A DNA stretch of 64,000 bases from Corynebacterium crudilactis (GCF_001643015.1 NZ_CP015622.1:1191358-1255357); one strand, 5' to 3'. Counted from the stretch's first letter, positions 24,705-34,930 are shown. Made by a program: numbers and translations. Notes: generated from the sequence alone by a model not told the origin.

Positions 24705-25730
24705 TTAAGCCGTAGCGGGCCACATGTATCCCAGCAAAATATCCCAGGAAATCACACCGAGGACCGCACTACTACCACCCTCAGTAGAGATAACCGCAGC
24801 AATCTGTTCACTATGTTGGCGCATCATATCCAAGGTTTCCTGCAGGGTAGTATCCGCAGAAATACTCAGGATTGGCCGTGACCATTGGATGGCTTGTTCA
24901 TCTTCAGCAGCAGCCAAGGTGTCGCGGACGTGCACAACGTGAGGGATTGCGCCGGAGGGGACGTCGATAAGCACGCGCAATTGACCGGAGCGCTTAGCTG
25001 CGGCCTGTACCTCAGCAACTGTGGCGCTGGTGCTTACTGTGATGGGCGCAGTATCAGTATGTGCGAGAGCTTCGCCAACAGTGGTTTTCTCCAACTTGAT
25101 AATGCCACTGATTTGAGCGGCGGATTGTTGATCCAACGCACCGGTTGATCGGGAATGTTCCACCAACGTAAACAGCGTATCGGCATCGTATCCACCTGCT
25201 GCAGCTCGATCAACTGGAGTTTCACCAGTTTTGCGCACCAACGCATTAGCCATTTTATTAATCCACTGTAATAAGGGACGCAAAAGATTAATAAACCCAC
25301 GCGCAGGCAAAGCAATAGCGCGCAGAGCGGTCTCCGGATGCGCAATTGCCCACGATTTAGGCGCCATTTCACCAATGACCAAGTGCAAGAAGGTCACAAT
25401 AAACAAGGACAAAATAAATGCAATGATGTCAGCGGCAAGCAGCGGGATATGAGCCCACTCAAAAAGCGGCATTAGCGCATGGTGCACCCAGGGTTTCGTC
25501 ACTGCACCCAGTGCGAAAGTAACTACAGTGATGCCCAATTGTGCACCAGCGAGCATGAGCGTGAGTTCATTGAGACTACGTAGAGCTGCGCGGGAAGATC
25601 GGGAGGTTTCTACAGTTTCTTCCAAACGATTTCGCCGTGCAGCAAGCAAAGCGAATTCAATGATGACAAAGAATGCGGATAAAACAATAAGCAGAACAGT
25701 GACGGGGAGAACGATATACCATTCATTCAT
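24705..25730 (-). CDS. CNNM/CorC-type membrane protein with CBS domains (second of a pair)
   Basis: A 341-residue protein with an N-terminal DUF21/CNNM membrane domain (three to four helices: VLPVTVLLIVLSAFFVIIEFALLAARRNRLEE, then VTFALGAV, FLHLVIGEMAPKSWAI). A cytoplasmic CBS pair follows (PITVSTSATVAEVQAAAKRSG..., WSRPILSISADTTLQETLDMMRQHSEQ). It lacks the C-terminal CorC/HlyC domain that the longer partner has. The two genes are 2 bases apart and probably form a heteromeric complex; paired genes of this kind also occur in mycobacteria (Rv1841c/Rv1842c type). The family is linked to divalent-cation or Mg2+ handling, but the role here is not shown. Confidence 0.82.
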   Translation of the reverse strand: MNEWYIVLPVTVLLIVLSAFFVIIEFALLAARRNRLEETVETSRSSRAALRSLNELTLMLAGAQLGITVVTFALGAVTKPWVHHALMPLFEWAHIPLLAADIIAFILSLFIVTFLHLVIGEMAPKSWAIAHPETALRAIALPARGFINLLRPLLQWINKMANALVRKTGETPVDRAAAGGYDADTLFTLVEHSRSTGALDQQSAAQISGIIKLEKTTVGEALAHTDTAPITVSTSATVAEVQAAAKRSGQLRVLIDVPSGAIPHVVHVRDTLAAAEDEQAIQWSRPILSISADTTLQETLDMMRQHSEQIAAVISTEGGSSAVLGVISWDILLGYMWPATA

Positions 25731-25732
25731 CT

Positions 25733-27139
25733 TTAACGGGTCTCCTCTGGCTCAACCGAATTACCATCTGTGTGCGCAGCAGGTTCGCTTAATTCTGTTA
25801 ATTGCAGTGCCAACTTGGTGGGTACATTTTTCTCAACATCCAAGACGGTGATCTGCACAATGCGCTGTTTAAGGGCAGCATTATCGATGTAGTCTTCAGG
25901 CTCCAGGTCTAAGACAATCTCAAAGACCTCACCTTCTTCAACTAATTTGTTCGCATGATCAAAAAGCAATCCGGATATTGTTTCAAAATCACCGTCGGGC
26001 AGGGCGTAGCGAATAGCGCGTTCCACCTCGTCCAATGGAGTATCGCCATCGATGAGCCATTCATCAGTTCCGGTAAGCGTGATTTTTTCTGAAGAAGTAA
26101 AATCATGCTCGTCATTAACGTCACCGAGGATTTCTTCTGCTAAATCTTCCATGGTTACGATGCCGATAAAGCCACCGTATTCATCAATCACACAGGCCAG
26201 TTGTTCACCTTTACTGTCTAGTTCTGCAACCACCTCAGGTAGTGCCATAAATTCTGGTACGACTACTGGTTGTCGCATGAGCTGGGTAACTGGTGCATCA
26301 TGTGCAATATCCGTGCCAAGGATATCCAACAGGTGAATCACACCAATGGGCACATGCTCATCATCGACAATGGGATAGCGGGTGTGTGCCCCGGCCATGA
26401 GTGCTCGAATCTGCGCAATGGTGGTTTCCGGGCTCACCACATCCGCGCGAGAACGCGGGGTCATAGCATGACCGACATCATGCGTGGGGAAATCGAGGAG
26501 GCGATCAAGGGACAACGATGTTGAATCCCGTAAATAGCCACTATCTCTCGAAGAAGCAACAATATGGGGGAGATCTTGGGTGGTAGCAGAAGAATCAATA
26601 TCTTCCACTGGCTCAATGCGGACAAGTTTTAGCAAGGCATTAGAGGAGAGATCGAAAAATCGAATTAACCAGCCAGTGATTTTGAGATACCACGTAGTAG
26701 ACGGCGCTAGTGCCAGAGCAGACTTCAACGGGGCTGCAATGGTGTAGTTCTTCGGAAAAAGCTCGCCGAAAATCATTTGGATAACTGTAGATAAAGCCAA
26801 TGCAAGAAGTGTGCCCACCGTAATGGAGACCGCTGGCGGAATACCGACTCCACCCAACAACACACCAAGCGCATTTCCCACCAGCGGTTCAGCAACAAAG
26901 CCAACTAATAGGCCTGTTACGGTGATACCCAATTGTGCCCCAGAGAGCATAAATGACGTGCGAGTGGTGATCTGAAGTGCACGTTTGGCTTTCTTATCGC
27001 CAGAATCTGCTAGTTGTCGCAGTTCATTGCGATCAACAGACATATAGGCAAATTCTTGGGCAACGAAATATCCATTGAGGACGATGATCACCCCAATGAT
27101 CAACAATCCAGCAATTAAAGTTAGTACAGCTGTTAACAA
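25733..27139 (-). CDS. CNNM/CorC-type membrane protein with CBS and CorC_HlyC domains
   Basis: A 468-residue paralogue of the downstream gene: N-terminal CNNM membrane domain (LNGYFVAQEFAYMSVDRNEL, GLLVGFVAEPLVG, IFGELFPKNY), two CBS motifs (AMTPRSRADVVSPETTIAQI, MRQPVVVPEFMALPEVV with CVIDEYGGFIGIVTMEDLAEEILG) and a C-terminal CorC/HlyC domain (WLIDGDTPLDEVERAI). A TTG codon at 27139 is the only start that keeps the whole first helix, and its ribosome site is weak, so the start is tentative. It forms an operon with the shorter partner. Likely an ion-transport or ion-sensing membrane protein. Confidence 0.83.
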   Translation of the reverse strand: MLTAVLTLIAGLLIIGVIIVLNGYFVAQEFAYMSVDRNELRQLADSGDKKAKRALQITTRTSFMLSGAQLGITVTGLLVGFVAEPLVGNALGVLLGGVGIPPAVSITVGTLLALALSTVIQMIFGELFPKNYTIAAPLKSALALAPSTTWYLKITGWLIRFFDLSSNALLKLVRIEPVEDIDSSATTQDLPHIVASSRDSGYLRDSTSLSLDRLLDFPTHDVGHAMTPRSRADVVSPETTIAQIRALMAGAHTRYPIVDDEHVPIGVIHLLDILGTDIAHDAPVTQLMRQPVVVPEFMALPEVVAELDSKGEQLACVIDEYGGFIGIVTMEDLAEEILGDVNDEHDFTSSEKITLTGTDEWLIDGDTPLDEVERAIRYALPDGDFETISGLLFDHANKLVEEGEVFEIVLDLEPEDYIDNAALKQRIVQITVLDVEKNVPTKLALQLTELSEPAAHTDGNSVEPEETR

Positions 27140-27274
27140 GGTTTCACCTGACTCAACACAAATAAAATATCAGTGTGGACAGGCCAAATAGATCGTGCTG
27201 GAGGCTCCATACGGAGTCTAAACCTCATTCATAAAAGTCTGTGGTGGCTTCCTAGATTTTTGTACTCTGGGAAG

Positions 27275-27291
27275 ATTCCATGACATGGAAT
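27275..27291. promoter_or_regulatory. Perfect 17-base palindrome ATTCCATG-A-CATGGAAT
   Basis: Two 8-base arms are separated by a single base. The site lies 136 bases upstream of the CorC-type pair and past the end of mobA. No hairpin-terminator features (GC-rich stem, T run) are seen, so an operator is more likely than a terminator. Confidence 0.45.
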
Positions 27292-27344
27292 GTGATTGAG
27301 TGTACTAAAAATCCGCACTCTGTAGCATCAAAGATATGCTCCTG

Positions 27345-27905
27345 CTAAGCGTTAGGGACTGTCACTTCTCCCAAAACCTGCAGCTCAGCTACGGTGTCAT
27401 AGTCTTTTTCAGAGCCATTTCCCGGAACTTCAATTAATTGTGTTGCTTGTTGAATAAGCGCTTTTGCCGGTCGATTTCGCGTCCTGCCCAGATTCGCTAA
27501 CGCAGCTTCCAAACTGGTGCTGCGCCACAGAGCGCACAGTGGTTGCATCCAGCCATCGAGGCCAAGGGTGACTGCTGCATCGGCCTGCCCAATAGCCGTG
27601 GCCAGATGAGGCAACATCGCAGCAGAATGGGGAGCATCCACAGCCAGTACTGCAGTGTATTCATGTGTTGTAGCAAAGGTTGAAAAACCAACCTCAATCC
27701 CTGCAACCGGGCCACCGAGTGGAGGGTTTTCACACACAGTGATGTGTCCAGGAATGGCAGCGGGGGAGACCACAACAACCTCATCCGCTGGGTCTAGCTG
27801 AGACACTAAAATATCCAATAGTGTGCGACCATTCACGGATACGGCTGCTTTGTTCACACCACCCATACGTTTGCCCTCGCCACCAGCAAGAATGATGATA
27901 TTCAT
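27345..27905 (-). CDS. mobA: Molybdenum cofactor guanylyltransferase
   Basis: A 186-residue nucleotidyltransferase that attaches GMP to Mo-molybdopterin to give the MGD form used by NarG. The N-terminal signature ILAGGEGKRMGGVNKA is the GTP-binding loop. GGPVAGIEVG and AVDAPHSAAMLPHL are family motifs, the second with the metal-binding Asp. It begins directly after the moeA stop (adjacent bases), so it belongs to the moaA-moeA-mobA operon. It is slightly shorter than E. coli MobA (194). Confidence 0.9.
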   Translation of the reverse strand: MNIIILAGGEGKRMGGVNKAAVSVNGRTLLDILVSQLDPADEVVVVSPAAIPGHITVCENPPLGGPVAGIEVGFSTFATTHEYTAVLAVDAPHSAAMLPHLATAIGQADAAVTLGLDGWMQPLCALWRSTSLEAALANLGRTRNRPAKALIQQATQLIEVPGNGSEKDYDTVAELQVLGEVTVPNA

Positions 27906-29123
27906 TTAAATTCTCCCCAATACGACATGGCATAACCCGCCTTCGGGAACTGACTCGCCAGAGACCAGAGCAATACCGGCGCAGCCAGCTAACGCACCAA
28001 CCATATGTGAACGATGGGCTACCGAATGCGCAGTCTGTGTGGCCCAGTCGATCTCTACAGGAATCGCCAACACGGTGCCCTCCCGAGCGGGGAGCGCCCG
28101 GGGAGTGCGCAGCTGCACTGCTGGCAGTTCGCTCATCCAGTCCACCCGCTTCGCTCCACCCAACCTATTAATTACGGGTATAATAAATAGCCTGAAACTC
28201 ACCCATGCTGCTACTGGATTACCTGGCAGGCAGACAACCTTTGTGCCCTTCCACCTTCCATGTCCTTGCGGCTTTCCAGGCTGCATGGCAACGGGGAAGA
28301 ACTCAAACCCGCCAGCTTGTGCGCCCAAGGCTTTCACCACATCGAATGCGCCTGCAGAAATTCCGCCAACGGTAATGATCAGGTCAGATTCCTTAGCTGA
28401 TTGATCAAAAACTTCTGCGAGCGCTCCTACATCATCATGTGTATGCATGCATCGTGGATTTTGGATGCCTAAGCGCTGGAGTTCTGCCATGAGCATCGGC
28501 CCATTGGAATTAGGGATGCCCCACTTGTTGCTCGTGGCTAATTCATCACCAGTGGTAATCACCGTGACTCGCGGGCAGGGATGCGCTGAAACCTCAGATA
28601 CACCCACTGAAATTAACGTGGCCACTGTGCCAGCATCCAGTGGAGTTTGAGCAGAAACCGCACTATCGCCAATGTGAAGGTGTTCGCCTTCGATGCGGAT
28701 ATTATCGCGCCCACCAGGGTGCTGATTAATCGTGATCTCATCTGGCAGGCTGTGATCAGCTGGCGCATTGGTCAATTCCACAGGAATCACGGTGAGTGCT
28801 GCAGAGGAAAGAGGAACGGGTCCACCAGTCATGACTCGGATGGCTTGACCAAGGCTTATGCTTTGGGGTGCAGCACCAGCGGGAGTGTCTCCAACTACTG
28901 GGAAGGTCCAGGGGGCACCATTCCCCTGCAGATCCGTAGTGAGCACAGCAAATCCATCGACCGCAGAATTATCGAATTTTGGGATAGGAAGTGCTGCCTG
29001 AATATCTTCTGCCACATGGCTCAAGGGATTACTGTCAAGAACAGGAGTTACCACTGGCGTGAGCGGACCAACACTGTCCATCAAATCACTCAAATATTGA
29101 TCAATGTCACGCTTGTGCGCCAC
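27906..29123 (-). CDS. moeA: Molybdopterin molybdenumtransferase
   Basis: A 405-residue MoeA that inserts molybdate into adenylated molybdopterin. Motifs seen are PKFDNSAVDGFAV near the N-terminus, VMTGGPVPLS, the MoCF signature VITTGDELATSNKWGIPNSN, TVGGISAGAFDVV and the PGKPQGHGRWKGTKV...LPGNPVA segment. The start is GTG at 29123, preceded by AAAGGAG at 7 bases. It sits between moaA and mobA in one minus-strand operon. Confidence 0.94.
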   Translation of the reverse strand: MAHKRDIDQYLSDLMDSVGPLTPVVTPVLDSNPLSHVAEDIQAALPIPKFDNSAVDGFAVLTTDLQGNGAPWTFPVVGDTPAGAAPQSISLGQAIRVMTGGPVPLSSAALTVIPVELTNAPADHSLPDEITINQHPGGRDNIRIEGEHLHIGDSAVSAQTPLDAGTVATLISVGVSEVSAHPCPRVTVITTGDELATSNKWGIPNSNGPMLMAELQRLGIQNPRCMHTHDDVGALAEVFDQSAKESDLIITVGGISAGAFDVVKALGAQAGGFEFFPVAMQPGKPQGHGRWKGTKVVCLPGNPVAAWVSFRLFIIPVINRLGGAKRVDWMSELPAVQLRTPRALPAREGTVLAIPVEIDWATQTAHSVAHRSHMVGALAGCAGIALVSGESVPEGGLCHVVLGRI

Positions 29124-29146
29124 AGAAAACTCCTTTAAAGAACTGG

Positions 29147-30316
29147 TTAACCACCAATAGCAGACATTGGACGATCTGGCTGCAAAAAGCCTTCATCATC
29201 AATCCCGTGCCCAGGCTTTTTCTCCCACATAGCACCAGCCCATAGCTCAGCTAGTTCCACATCTGTGGCGCCCTCACGCATCGCATCGCGCAGAGGAGTC
29301 TCCGTGCGCGAAAACAGGCAATTCCTGATCGTGCCATCCGTGGTTAAACGAGAACGATCACAATCACCACAAAACGGATGAGTCACCGAAGCAATGATGC
29401 CCACCTGGCCAGAGATCGTTGGATCAGATTTATCTACGGCATTCCACAACGCGGCCGGCGCCGCCCCACGAGGTTCTTTAGCCGGGCTGAGCTCAAAGCG
29501 TTGTGCTAACCGCGCCAAAATATCTTCAGCGGTCACCATATCGCCACGTTTCCACTGCTCACGCGGACCAAGTGGCATCTGTTCAATAAAACGCAACTGC
29601 GCGCCCTTAGCAATGCAATACGCAGCTAAAGGCACAATATCTACCTCATTGACCCCCGGCATCACTACCGCATTGATCTTCACCGGATGCAGATCAGCGG
29701 TAACTGCAGCATTTATGGATTTCAACACGCCGGACAAACGATCGCGCCGGGTTAATGCCAGATAGCGTTCCGGATCAATGGTGTCGAGGGAAATATTGAC
29801 TCGATCAAGCCCGGCTGCTTTTAACGCTGCGATCCGTTTGTCTAAACCAAGCCCGTTAGTGGTCAACGCAATACGTACTTTTTCGCCTTCATCAGTGCGA
29901 AGAGCAGCGGTGCCCGCGATGATGTCTTCTAAATTTTTCCGCAACAGCGGCTCACCACCAGTGAAACGAATTTGACGAATGCCCAGCTGTTCCACCGCAA
30001 TGCGGATGAGACGTAGCACCTCGGCGTCGTTAAGCGTGTGCTCGGTGGGCAACCACTCTAGCCCTTCCTCGGGCATGCAATAAGTGCAGCGCAGATTGCA
30101 CTTGTCCGTAAGTGATACCCGCAGGTCGCGGGCGATGCGCCCAAAGCGATCAACAAGCACGCGCTGCCCGTCTGCCTGCGCAGCGGGAAGGTCTTCAGGT
30201 ACCTGGCGCGGCAGATAAGCATCATGTTTGATGCTTGGGGAAACACTTTTCGACGCATCCCCCCGCTCGTGTGGGGACTTAGGCTGCATCGGCTGAAGAT
30301 AGAGGCGAGTAGTCAT
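29147..30316 (-). CDS. moaA: GTP 3',8-cyclase (molybdenum cofactor synthesis)
   Basis: Radical-SAM enzyme that starts molybdopterin synthesis from GTP. The radical-SAM cluster is C73-x3-C-x2-C (KCNLRCTYC) and the second [4Fe-4S] cluster is near the C-terminus (FCGDCDRSRLTTDGTIRNCLF). It ends in AIGG, the conserved double glycine needed for activity. The N-terminus is about 40 residues longer than in E. coli. The ATG at 30316 is preferred because AGGAAG lies at a suitable distance; the ATG at 30319 abuts it. moaC, moaD and moaE are not in the window. Confidence 0.94.
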   Translation of the reverse strand: MTTRLYLQPMQPKSPHERGDASKSVSPSIKHDAYLPRQVPEDLPAAQADGQRVLVDRFGRIARDLRVSLTDKCNLRCTYCMPEEGLEWLPTEHTLNDAEVLRLIRIAVEQLGIRQIRFTGGEPLLRKNLEDIIAGTAALRTDEGEKVRIALTTNGLGLDKRIAALKAAGLDRVNISLDTIDPERYLALTRRDRLSGVLKSINAAVTADLHPVKINAVVMPGVNEVDIVPLAAYCIAKGAQLRFIEQMPLGPREQWKRGDMVTAEDILARLAQRFELSPAKEPRGAAPAALWNAVDKSDPTISGQVGIIASVTHPFCGDCDRSRLTTDGTIRNCLFSRTETPLRDAMREGATDVELAELWAGAMWEKKPGHGIDDEGFLQPDRPMSAIGG

Positions 30317-30385
30317 CATCTTCCTGCCCATCCTAGAAAGCGCTGTGGAATAAAGCCAATAAAACCCGGAAAAAAATAACTTCAG

Positions 30386-32110
30386 TTATTTCTCACCTGG
30401 ACCTTTAAGTTTAATTACCTCGAAATCGCCATTACGCAGGTGTTCGCGCAGATCCTTTTTGTCGTATTTACCCACCGAAGTTTTATCGATCTCATCCACA
30501 AAAGTCCAGTACTCAGGCAACATCCAATTCGGAAGGCGATCACGCAGCTGATTGCGCACACGTTCCGCAGTTTCCCGGCTACGTTCAACACCTGGATACA
30601 GCAAGGTGACCGCAAGTGGACGTTCCACCCATTTATCATCAGGGAAACCAATAACAGCACATTCCACAACATCTTCTGTGGCAACGATGAGGTTTTCCAG
30701 CTGGCTGGAATAGATCCACTCACCACCTGAGCGAATGACATCTCGTGCACGATCCTGGATGGTCAAGAAACCATCACTGGTCACAGAGCCCACATCGCCG
30801 GTACGCAACCAACCATCTGCAGTGAACAGTTCATCTTGTGCATCAACATCCGTGTCACGGAAAGTGGAGGCCAACCCGCCTTCCTGTTCCGCCTCGGAAT
30901 GGAAATAACTTGCGGTCACCCACGGGCCACGAACCTGAATTTCGCCTTCATTTCGGTCCGTAGAAGCCATAACTTGGCCGTCATTAACAATGCGGTACTG
31001 CAATGATGCGGGGAAACGTCCCTGTGAAACGCGGTAACTCCACCTCGTTTCACCTGATACACCTGATGGTGGGCGAGATACCGTGCCTACAGTGGAGGTT
31101 TCTGTCATGCCCCAGACATGCACCACATCCACGCCGTAGCGCTGTTCCCACATGGTGATCACGATTGGTGGAACCGCGGAACCACCCACGTACAGCTCAC
31201 GCAGGGACATTCTTTCCGGAGGATTTTTCAAATAATGAACCATCAGCTGAATCCACAACGTCGGCACACCGTGAGCAACACGGGGGAGTGTGGTGGAAAT
31301 AATTTTAGCCAATGTTGGTGCCGAAAGGTCTGGACCAGGCAGGACCAAGGGAGTACCCGACATGAAAGCCGCGATGGGAACACCCCAGCTGAGCACGTGA
31401 TAAATAGGAACACAGCACAGGAAAGTCTCACCATGTTCCACAGCCAAAGAATCCGTAGTGCGCAGGCTCAAAGATTGCAGATAAAGCGAACGGTGTGAAT
31501 AGACCACACCTTTTGGTGGTCCTGAGGTGCCAGTGGAATAGCAAATGGCAGCTGCAGTGCGCTCATCTTGGACAGGCCACTGATAAACAGTGGAACGACC
31601 ATCTAACAGCGCTTCATAGGAGTAGAGCTGAACCGTTTCTGGCATATACGTTGCCGCGTGGGAAAAATCATTTGGCCCAATAAACACCACGGCACGAACC
31701 TTGGGAGCACCTTTGAGTACCTCGCCTAATTGTTCTGCCATGCGCGGATCTGCAATAACCACTTCAGCTTCTGAGTGGTTCAAAATAAACGTAATCTGAT
31801 CATTCATCAGCTGCTTATTGAGGGGATTAAATACTGCACCCATGCATGCCACAGCAAACATAGCCTCCATATGCTCGGCGCAGTTATAGAGCATTGATGC
31901 CACCCGCTGATCGCCAGTGATGCCGAGAGAGTCATGCAAAGCATGGGCGAAAGCTGCAGCTCTAGCACCTAAAGCGCTAAAAGATAGCTGAGTCTGTTCG
32001 GGGCTGTCTGAACTACCCCACGTGGTGATTAACGTGTCACCGTGAACAGTGGAGCCATATTCAAGGATTCTGGAAAGTGATAGCGGAACGTCCTGCATCG
32101 TGCTGAGCAT
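30386..32110 (-). CDS. Long-chain acyl-CoA synthetase (FadD-type AMP ligase)
   Basis: ANL-superfamily adenylating enzyme of about 574 residues. Motif A3 is CYSTGTSGPPKGVVYSH, A5 is HVWGMTETSTVG, A7/A8 is WLRTGDVGSVTSDGFLTIQDRARDVIRSGGE (read in two parts), and A10 is TSVGKYDKKDLR with the catalytic Lys. It activates a fatty acid with ATP to acyl-CoA. I chose ATG 32110 (MLSTMQDVPLSL); TATTGT lies 7 bases upstream and no ribosome site is visible, so the mRNA may be leaderless. ATG 32098 is also possible. It may read through into moaA, since only about 70 bases separate them. Confidence 0.85.
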   Translation of the reverse strand: MLSTMQDVPLSLSRILEYGSTVHGDTLITTWGSSDSPEQTQLSFSALGARAAAFAHALHDSLGITGDQRVASMLYNCAEHMEAMFAVACMGAVFNPLNKQLMNDQITFILNHSEAEVVIADPRMAEQLGEVLKGAPKVRAVVFIGPNDFSHAATYMPETVQLYSYEALLDGRSTVYQWPVQDERTAAAICYSTGTSGPPKGVVYSHRSLYLQSLSLRTTDSLAVEHGETFLCCVPIYHVLSWGVPIAAFMSGTPLVLPGPDLSAPTLAKIISTTLPRVAHGVPTLWIQLMVHYLKNPPERMSLRELYVGGSAVPPIVITMWEQRYGVDVVHVWGMTETSTVGTVSRPPSGVSGETRWSYRVSQGRFPASLQYRIVNDGQVMASTDRNEGEIQVRGPWVTASYFHSEAEQEGGLASTFRDTDVDAQDELFTADGWLRTGDVGSVTSDGFLTIQDRARDVIRSGGEWIYSSQLENLIVATEDVVECAVIGFPDDKWVERPLAVTLLYPGVERSRETAERVRNQLRDRLPNWMLPEYWTFVDEIDKTSVGKYDKKDLREHLRNGDFEVIKLKGPGEK

Positions 32111-32641
32111 GCAATCAACAATAGCGGGGGTATGCGACATATAGCCGGTGTGTCGCAAACACAGGAGAAAAGTCTGGATTTTGAGGAGAGTTTTAGGGAG
32201 GGGGAATGAGACAGATAGCAACACTATGCGCTAGAATTATCGACCAAGGCTGGGATCAACTTCCCGGTGCGCATGAATCCCCAGGAAAACGTACAAATTA
32301 ACGTGCAGCGAAACCATTTAACTTTTCGCATGACTGGGAATTTCTTAAAGGGGCACCCGGAGGGTGTGAAACTTAAAAATCTCTTTTAATTTTTAAGGTC
32401 ATTTCCTCAGTCTGGAAGAAAACACACTAATACGCAAGTCTATGCATATCAGATGCGTGGCCTTCCTAATTGTGTCATCCTGCGCGAGATCGCTTTAATG
32501 TGCGTAACTAATTCGCATGTGCGACCACCAGTAGAGATGCCACGTTCAATTACACAGAAGCCGCGTTCAGCCATTTTATCCGTGCATATGGCACTGGGTA
32601 TAGCACCACAGCTTGGTCTGAACTGCAATGAAAGGAAATCT
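32111..32641. other. Divergent region and rho leader
   Basis: Contains the promoters of the acyl-CoA synthetase gene (-) and rho (+). TAGAAT near 32233 is a -10 candidate on the + strand, which would give rho a leader of about 400 bases. A frame runs through 32453-32641 in phase with rho but lacks a ribosome site, whereas AAAGGAAA sits right before GTG 32642. A small dyad (ATGTGCG/CGCATGT, about 32498-32520) lies in the leader. Rho genes are often autoregulated through their leaders; whether this one is cannot be told. Confidence 0.4.
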
Positions 32642-34930
32642 GTGACAACCACAGACAACACCGCAGCGAATCAGGGCGAACTGACCGCTCTTCGACTGCC
32701 GGATCTGCGCAAAATTGCTGCTGACCTTGGACTCAAGGGCACTTCAGCATTGCGTAAAGGCGATCTGATCAGCGCTATTTCTGCAGCCCGTTCCGGGAAA
32801 CCTACCGCCGCTGCGAAAAACACTTCTCCACGAAAGGCTGCTCCTGCATCTGCAGCACAGCCTTCTGCACCGGTTGAGCCAGCACAGGCTGCTCCCGCAC
32901 AAACTTCCGCTGTTCCGGTTTCTGCATCACAGACGGAAGCTCCCGCAGCACCAGCTCGCCGTGGTCGTCGCCGTGTGACCACTGCTGCAACCACTCCTGA
33001 AGCTGCTGCACCCGCGCAGTCAGTACCAAGCCAGCAGTCAGAGACTCCTGCTGCAGCTCCAGAGGCAGCACCTGCACAAGAAGCACCTCAGGGCGATGAT
33101 CAGGATGATCGCTTCGAGTCTCGTTCCGCAGCTCGTCGCGCACGCCGTAACCGCCAGCGCCAGATCCACCGCGATGGCGATGGTCAAGCAACTGAGAACG
33201 TAGAAGCAACACAGATTCCAGCTTCTGCTGAGGCTGTTGCTGAAAAGCCAGCTGAGCAGGCTTCCACACCAGTAGAAGCAGCAGAGCGCAGTCAGGACAA
33301 CTCTCAGGATTCAAGCGATAACAGCACTGAAACCCGTGAGTACAATGGCGACAACAACCGCCATAACAACCGCCGTGAGCGGGGCAACCGTCGCAACAAC
33401 CGTAATTACCGCGACAATCGTGAAAATCGTGAGAACAACGATTCCACCGAAAACGCTGCTCAGGTAAGCACTGTTGATTCAGATAACAATGCAGAAAATA
33501 ACACTGCACAGTCTGAAGACAACAATGACGATCGTCGTTCACGCTATGACCGTAACGATCGCAACAACCGCAACACCCGGAACAACGATCGCAACGATCG
33601 TGACAACGACAACAATGACGATAACGATGATCGTCGTGGACGCCGTGGTCGCCGTAACCGTCGTGGACGCAATGATCGTGATCAGCAGGATAACCGCAAC
33701 AATCGCGATAACCAGGACCACAATGAGGGCGAAAACACCACCTCACATGAGGATCAGCTGCAGCCTGTAGCGGGCATCCTAGACATCGTGGACCACAACG
33801 TCGCATTTGTGCGCACCACTGGTTACCACGCGGCACCTTCTGACGTCTTTGTCAGCAACCAGCTGATTCGTCGCATGGGTCTTCGTTCCGGAGACGCTAT
33901 TGAAGGTCAGATCCGTATGAACCAGGGTGGTGGCAACCACAACAACCATGGTCGCAACCGCCAGAAGTACAACAACCTGGTGCGCGTGGAAGTAGTCAAC
34001 GGACTTCCAGCTGCGGAAACCCGCAACCGTCCTGAGTTCGGCAAGCTGACTCCTCTGTACCCGAACCAGCGTCTGCGTTTGGAAACTGAGCAGCGCATTT
34101 TAACCACCCGCGTCATTGACTTGATCATGCCTATTGGTAAGGGCCAGCGCGCGCTGATCGTTTCCCCACCAAAGGCCGGCAAGACCACCATCTTGCAAAA
34201 CATTGCCAATGCAATCTCCACCAATAACCCAGAGTGCTACCTCATGGTTGTCTTGGTTGACGAGCGTCCAGAAGAAGTGACCGATATGCAGCGCTCCGTG
34301 CGTGGCGAGGTTATTTCCTCTACCTTTGACCGTCCACCATCAGAGCACACTGCAGTGGCAGAGCTGGCGATTGAGCGTGCAAAGCGCCTGGTAGAGCAGG
34401 GGCAAGACGTTGTTGTCCTGCTTGACTCCATCACTCGTTTGGGCCGTGCTTATAACAACAGCTCACCAGCATCGGGACGTATTCTTTCCGGTGGTGTGGA
34501 TTCCAATGCGCTTTACCCTCCAAAGCGTTTCTTGGGTGCTGCTCGCAATATCGAAAACGGTGGTTCTTTGACCATCATCGCAACCGCAATGGTAGAAACC
34601 GGTTCTGCTGGCGATACCGTGATCTTCGAAGAGTTCAAGGGCACTGGCAACGCGGAGCTGAAGCTGGATCGTAAGATCTCTGAGCGTCGTGTATTCCCAG
34701 CTGTGGATGTGAATCCTTCCGGCACGCGTAAGGATGAGCTGCTGCTTAACCCTGACGAAGCTCGCATCATGCATAAGCTGCGTCGTATTCTGTCCGCACT
34801 TGATAACCAGCAGGCTATTGATCTGTTGCTCAAGCAGCTGAAGAAGACCAAGTCCAATGCAGAGTTCCTCATGCAGGTTGCGTCTAGCGCGCCAATGGCT
34901 GGGGCTGACAAAGAAGAGGATTACTCCTAA
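32642..34930 (+). CDS. rho: Transcription termination factor Rho with a long RG/N/D-rich insertion
   Basis: A 762-residue hexameric RNA helicase that ends transcription. The N-terminal Rho_N domain ([17 protein letters not shown]) is followed by an Ala/Pro-rich segment and then a very polar stretch (about residues 190-370) full of R, N, D and G repeats, as known for actinobacterial Rho. The RNA-binding cold-shock-like domain ([16 protein letters not shown]) and the ATPase core follow, with Walker [12 protein letters not shown] and Walker [12 protein letters not shown]. The GTG start at 32642 has AAAGGAAA upstream. It overlaps prfA by one base (TAATG). Confidence 0.97.
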   Translation: MTTTDNTAANQGELTALRLPDLRKIAADLGLKGTSALRKGDLISAISAARSGKPTAAAKNTSPRKAAPASAAQPSAPVEPAQAAPAQTSAVPVSASQTEAPAAPARRGRRRVTTAATTPEAAAPAQSVPSQQSETPAAAPEAAPAQEAPQGDDQDDRFESRSAARRARRNRQRQIHRDGDGQATENVEATQIPASAEAVAEKPAEQASTPVEAAERSQDNSQDSSDNSTETREYNGDNNRHNNRRERGNRRNNRNYRDNRENRENNDSTENAAQVSTVDSDNNAENNTAQSEDNNDDRRSRYDRNDRNNRNTRNNDRNDRDNDNNDDNDDRRGRRGRRNRRGRNDRDQQDNRNNRDNQDHNEGENTTSHEDQLQPVAGILDIVDHNVAFVRTTGYHAAPSDVFVSNQLIRRMGLRSGDAIEGQIRMNQGGGNHNNHGRNRQKYNNLVRVEVVNGLPAAETRNRPEFGKLTPLYPNQRLRLETEQRILTTRVIDLIMPIGKGQRALIVSPPKAGKTTILQNIANAISTNNPECYLMVVLVDERPEEVTDMQRSVRGEVISSTFDRPPSEHTAVAELAIERAKRLVEQGQDVVVLLDSITRLGRAYNNSSPASGRILSGGVDSNALYPPKRFLGAARNIENGGSLTIIATAMVETGSAGDTVIFEEFKGTGNAELKLDRKISERRVFPAVDVNPSGTRKDELLLNPDEARIMHKLRRILSALDNQQAIDLLLKQLKKTKSNAEFLMQVASSAPMAGADKEEDYS

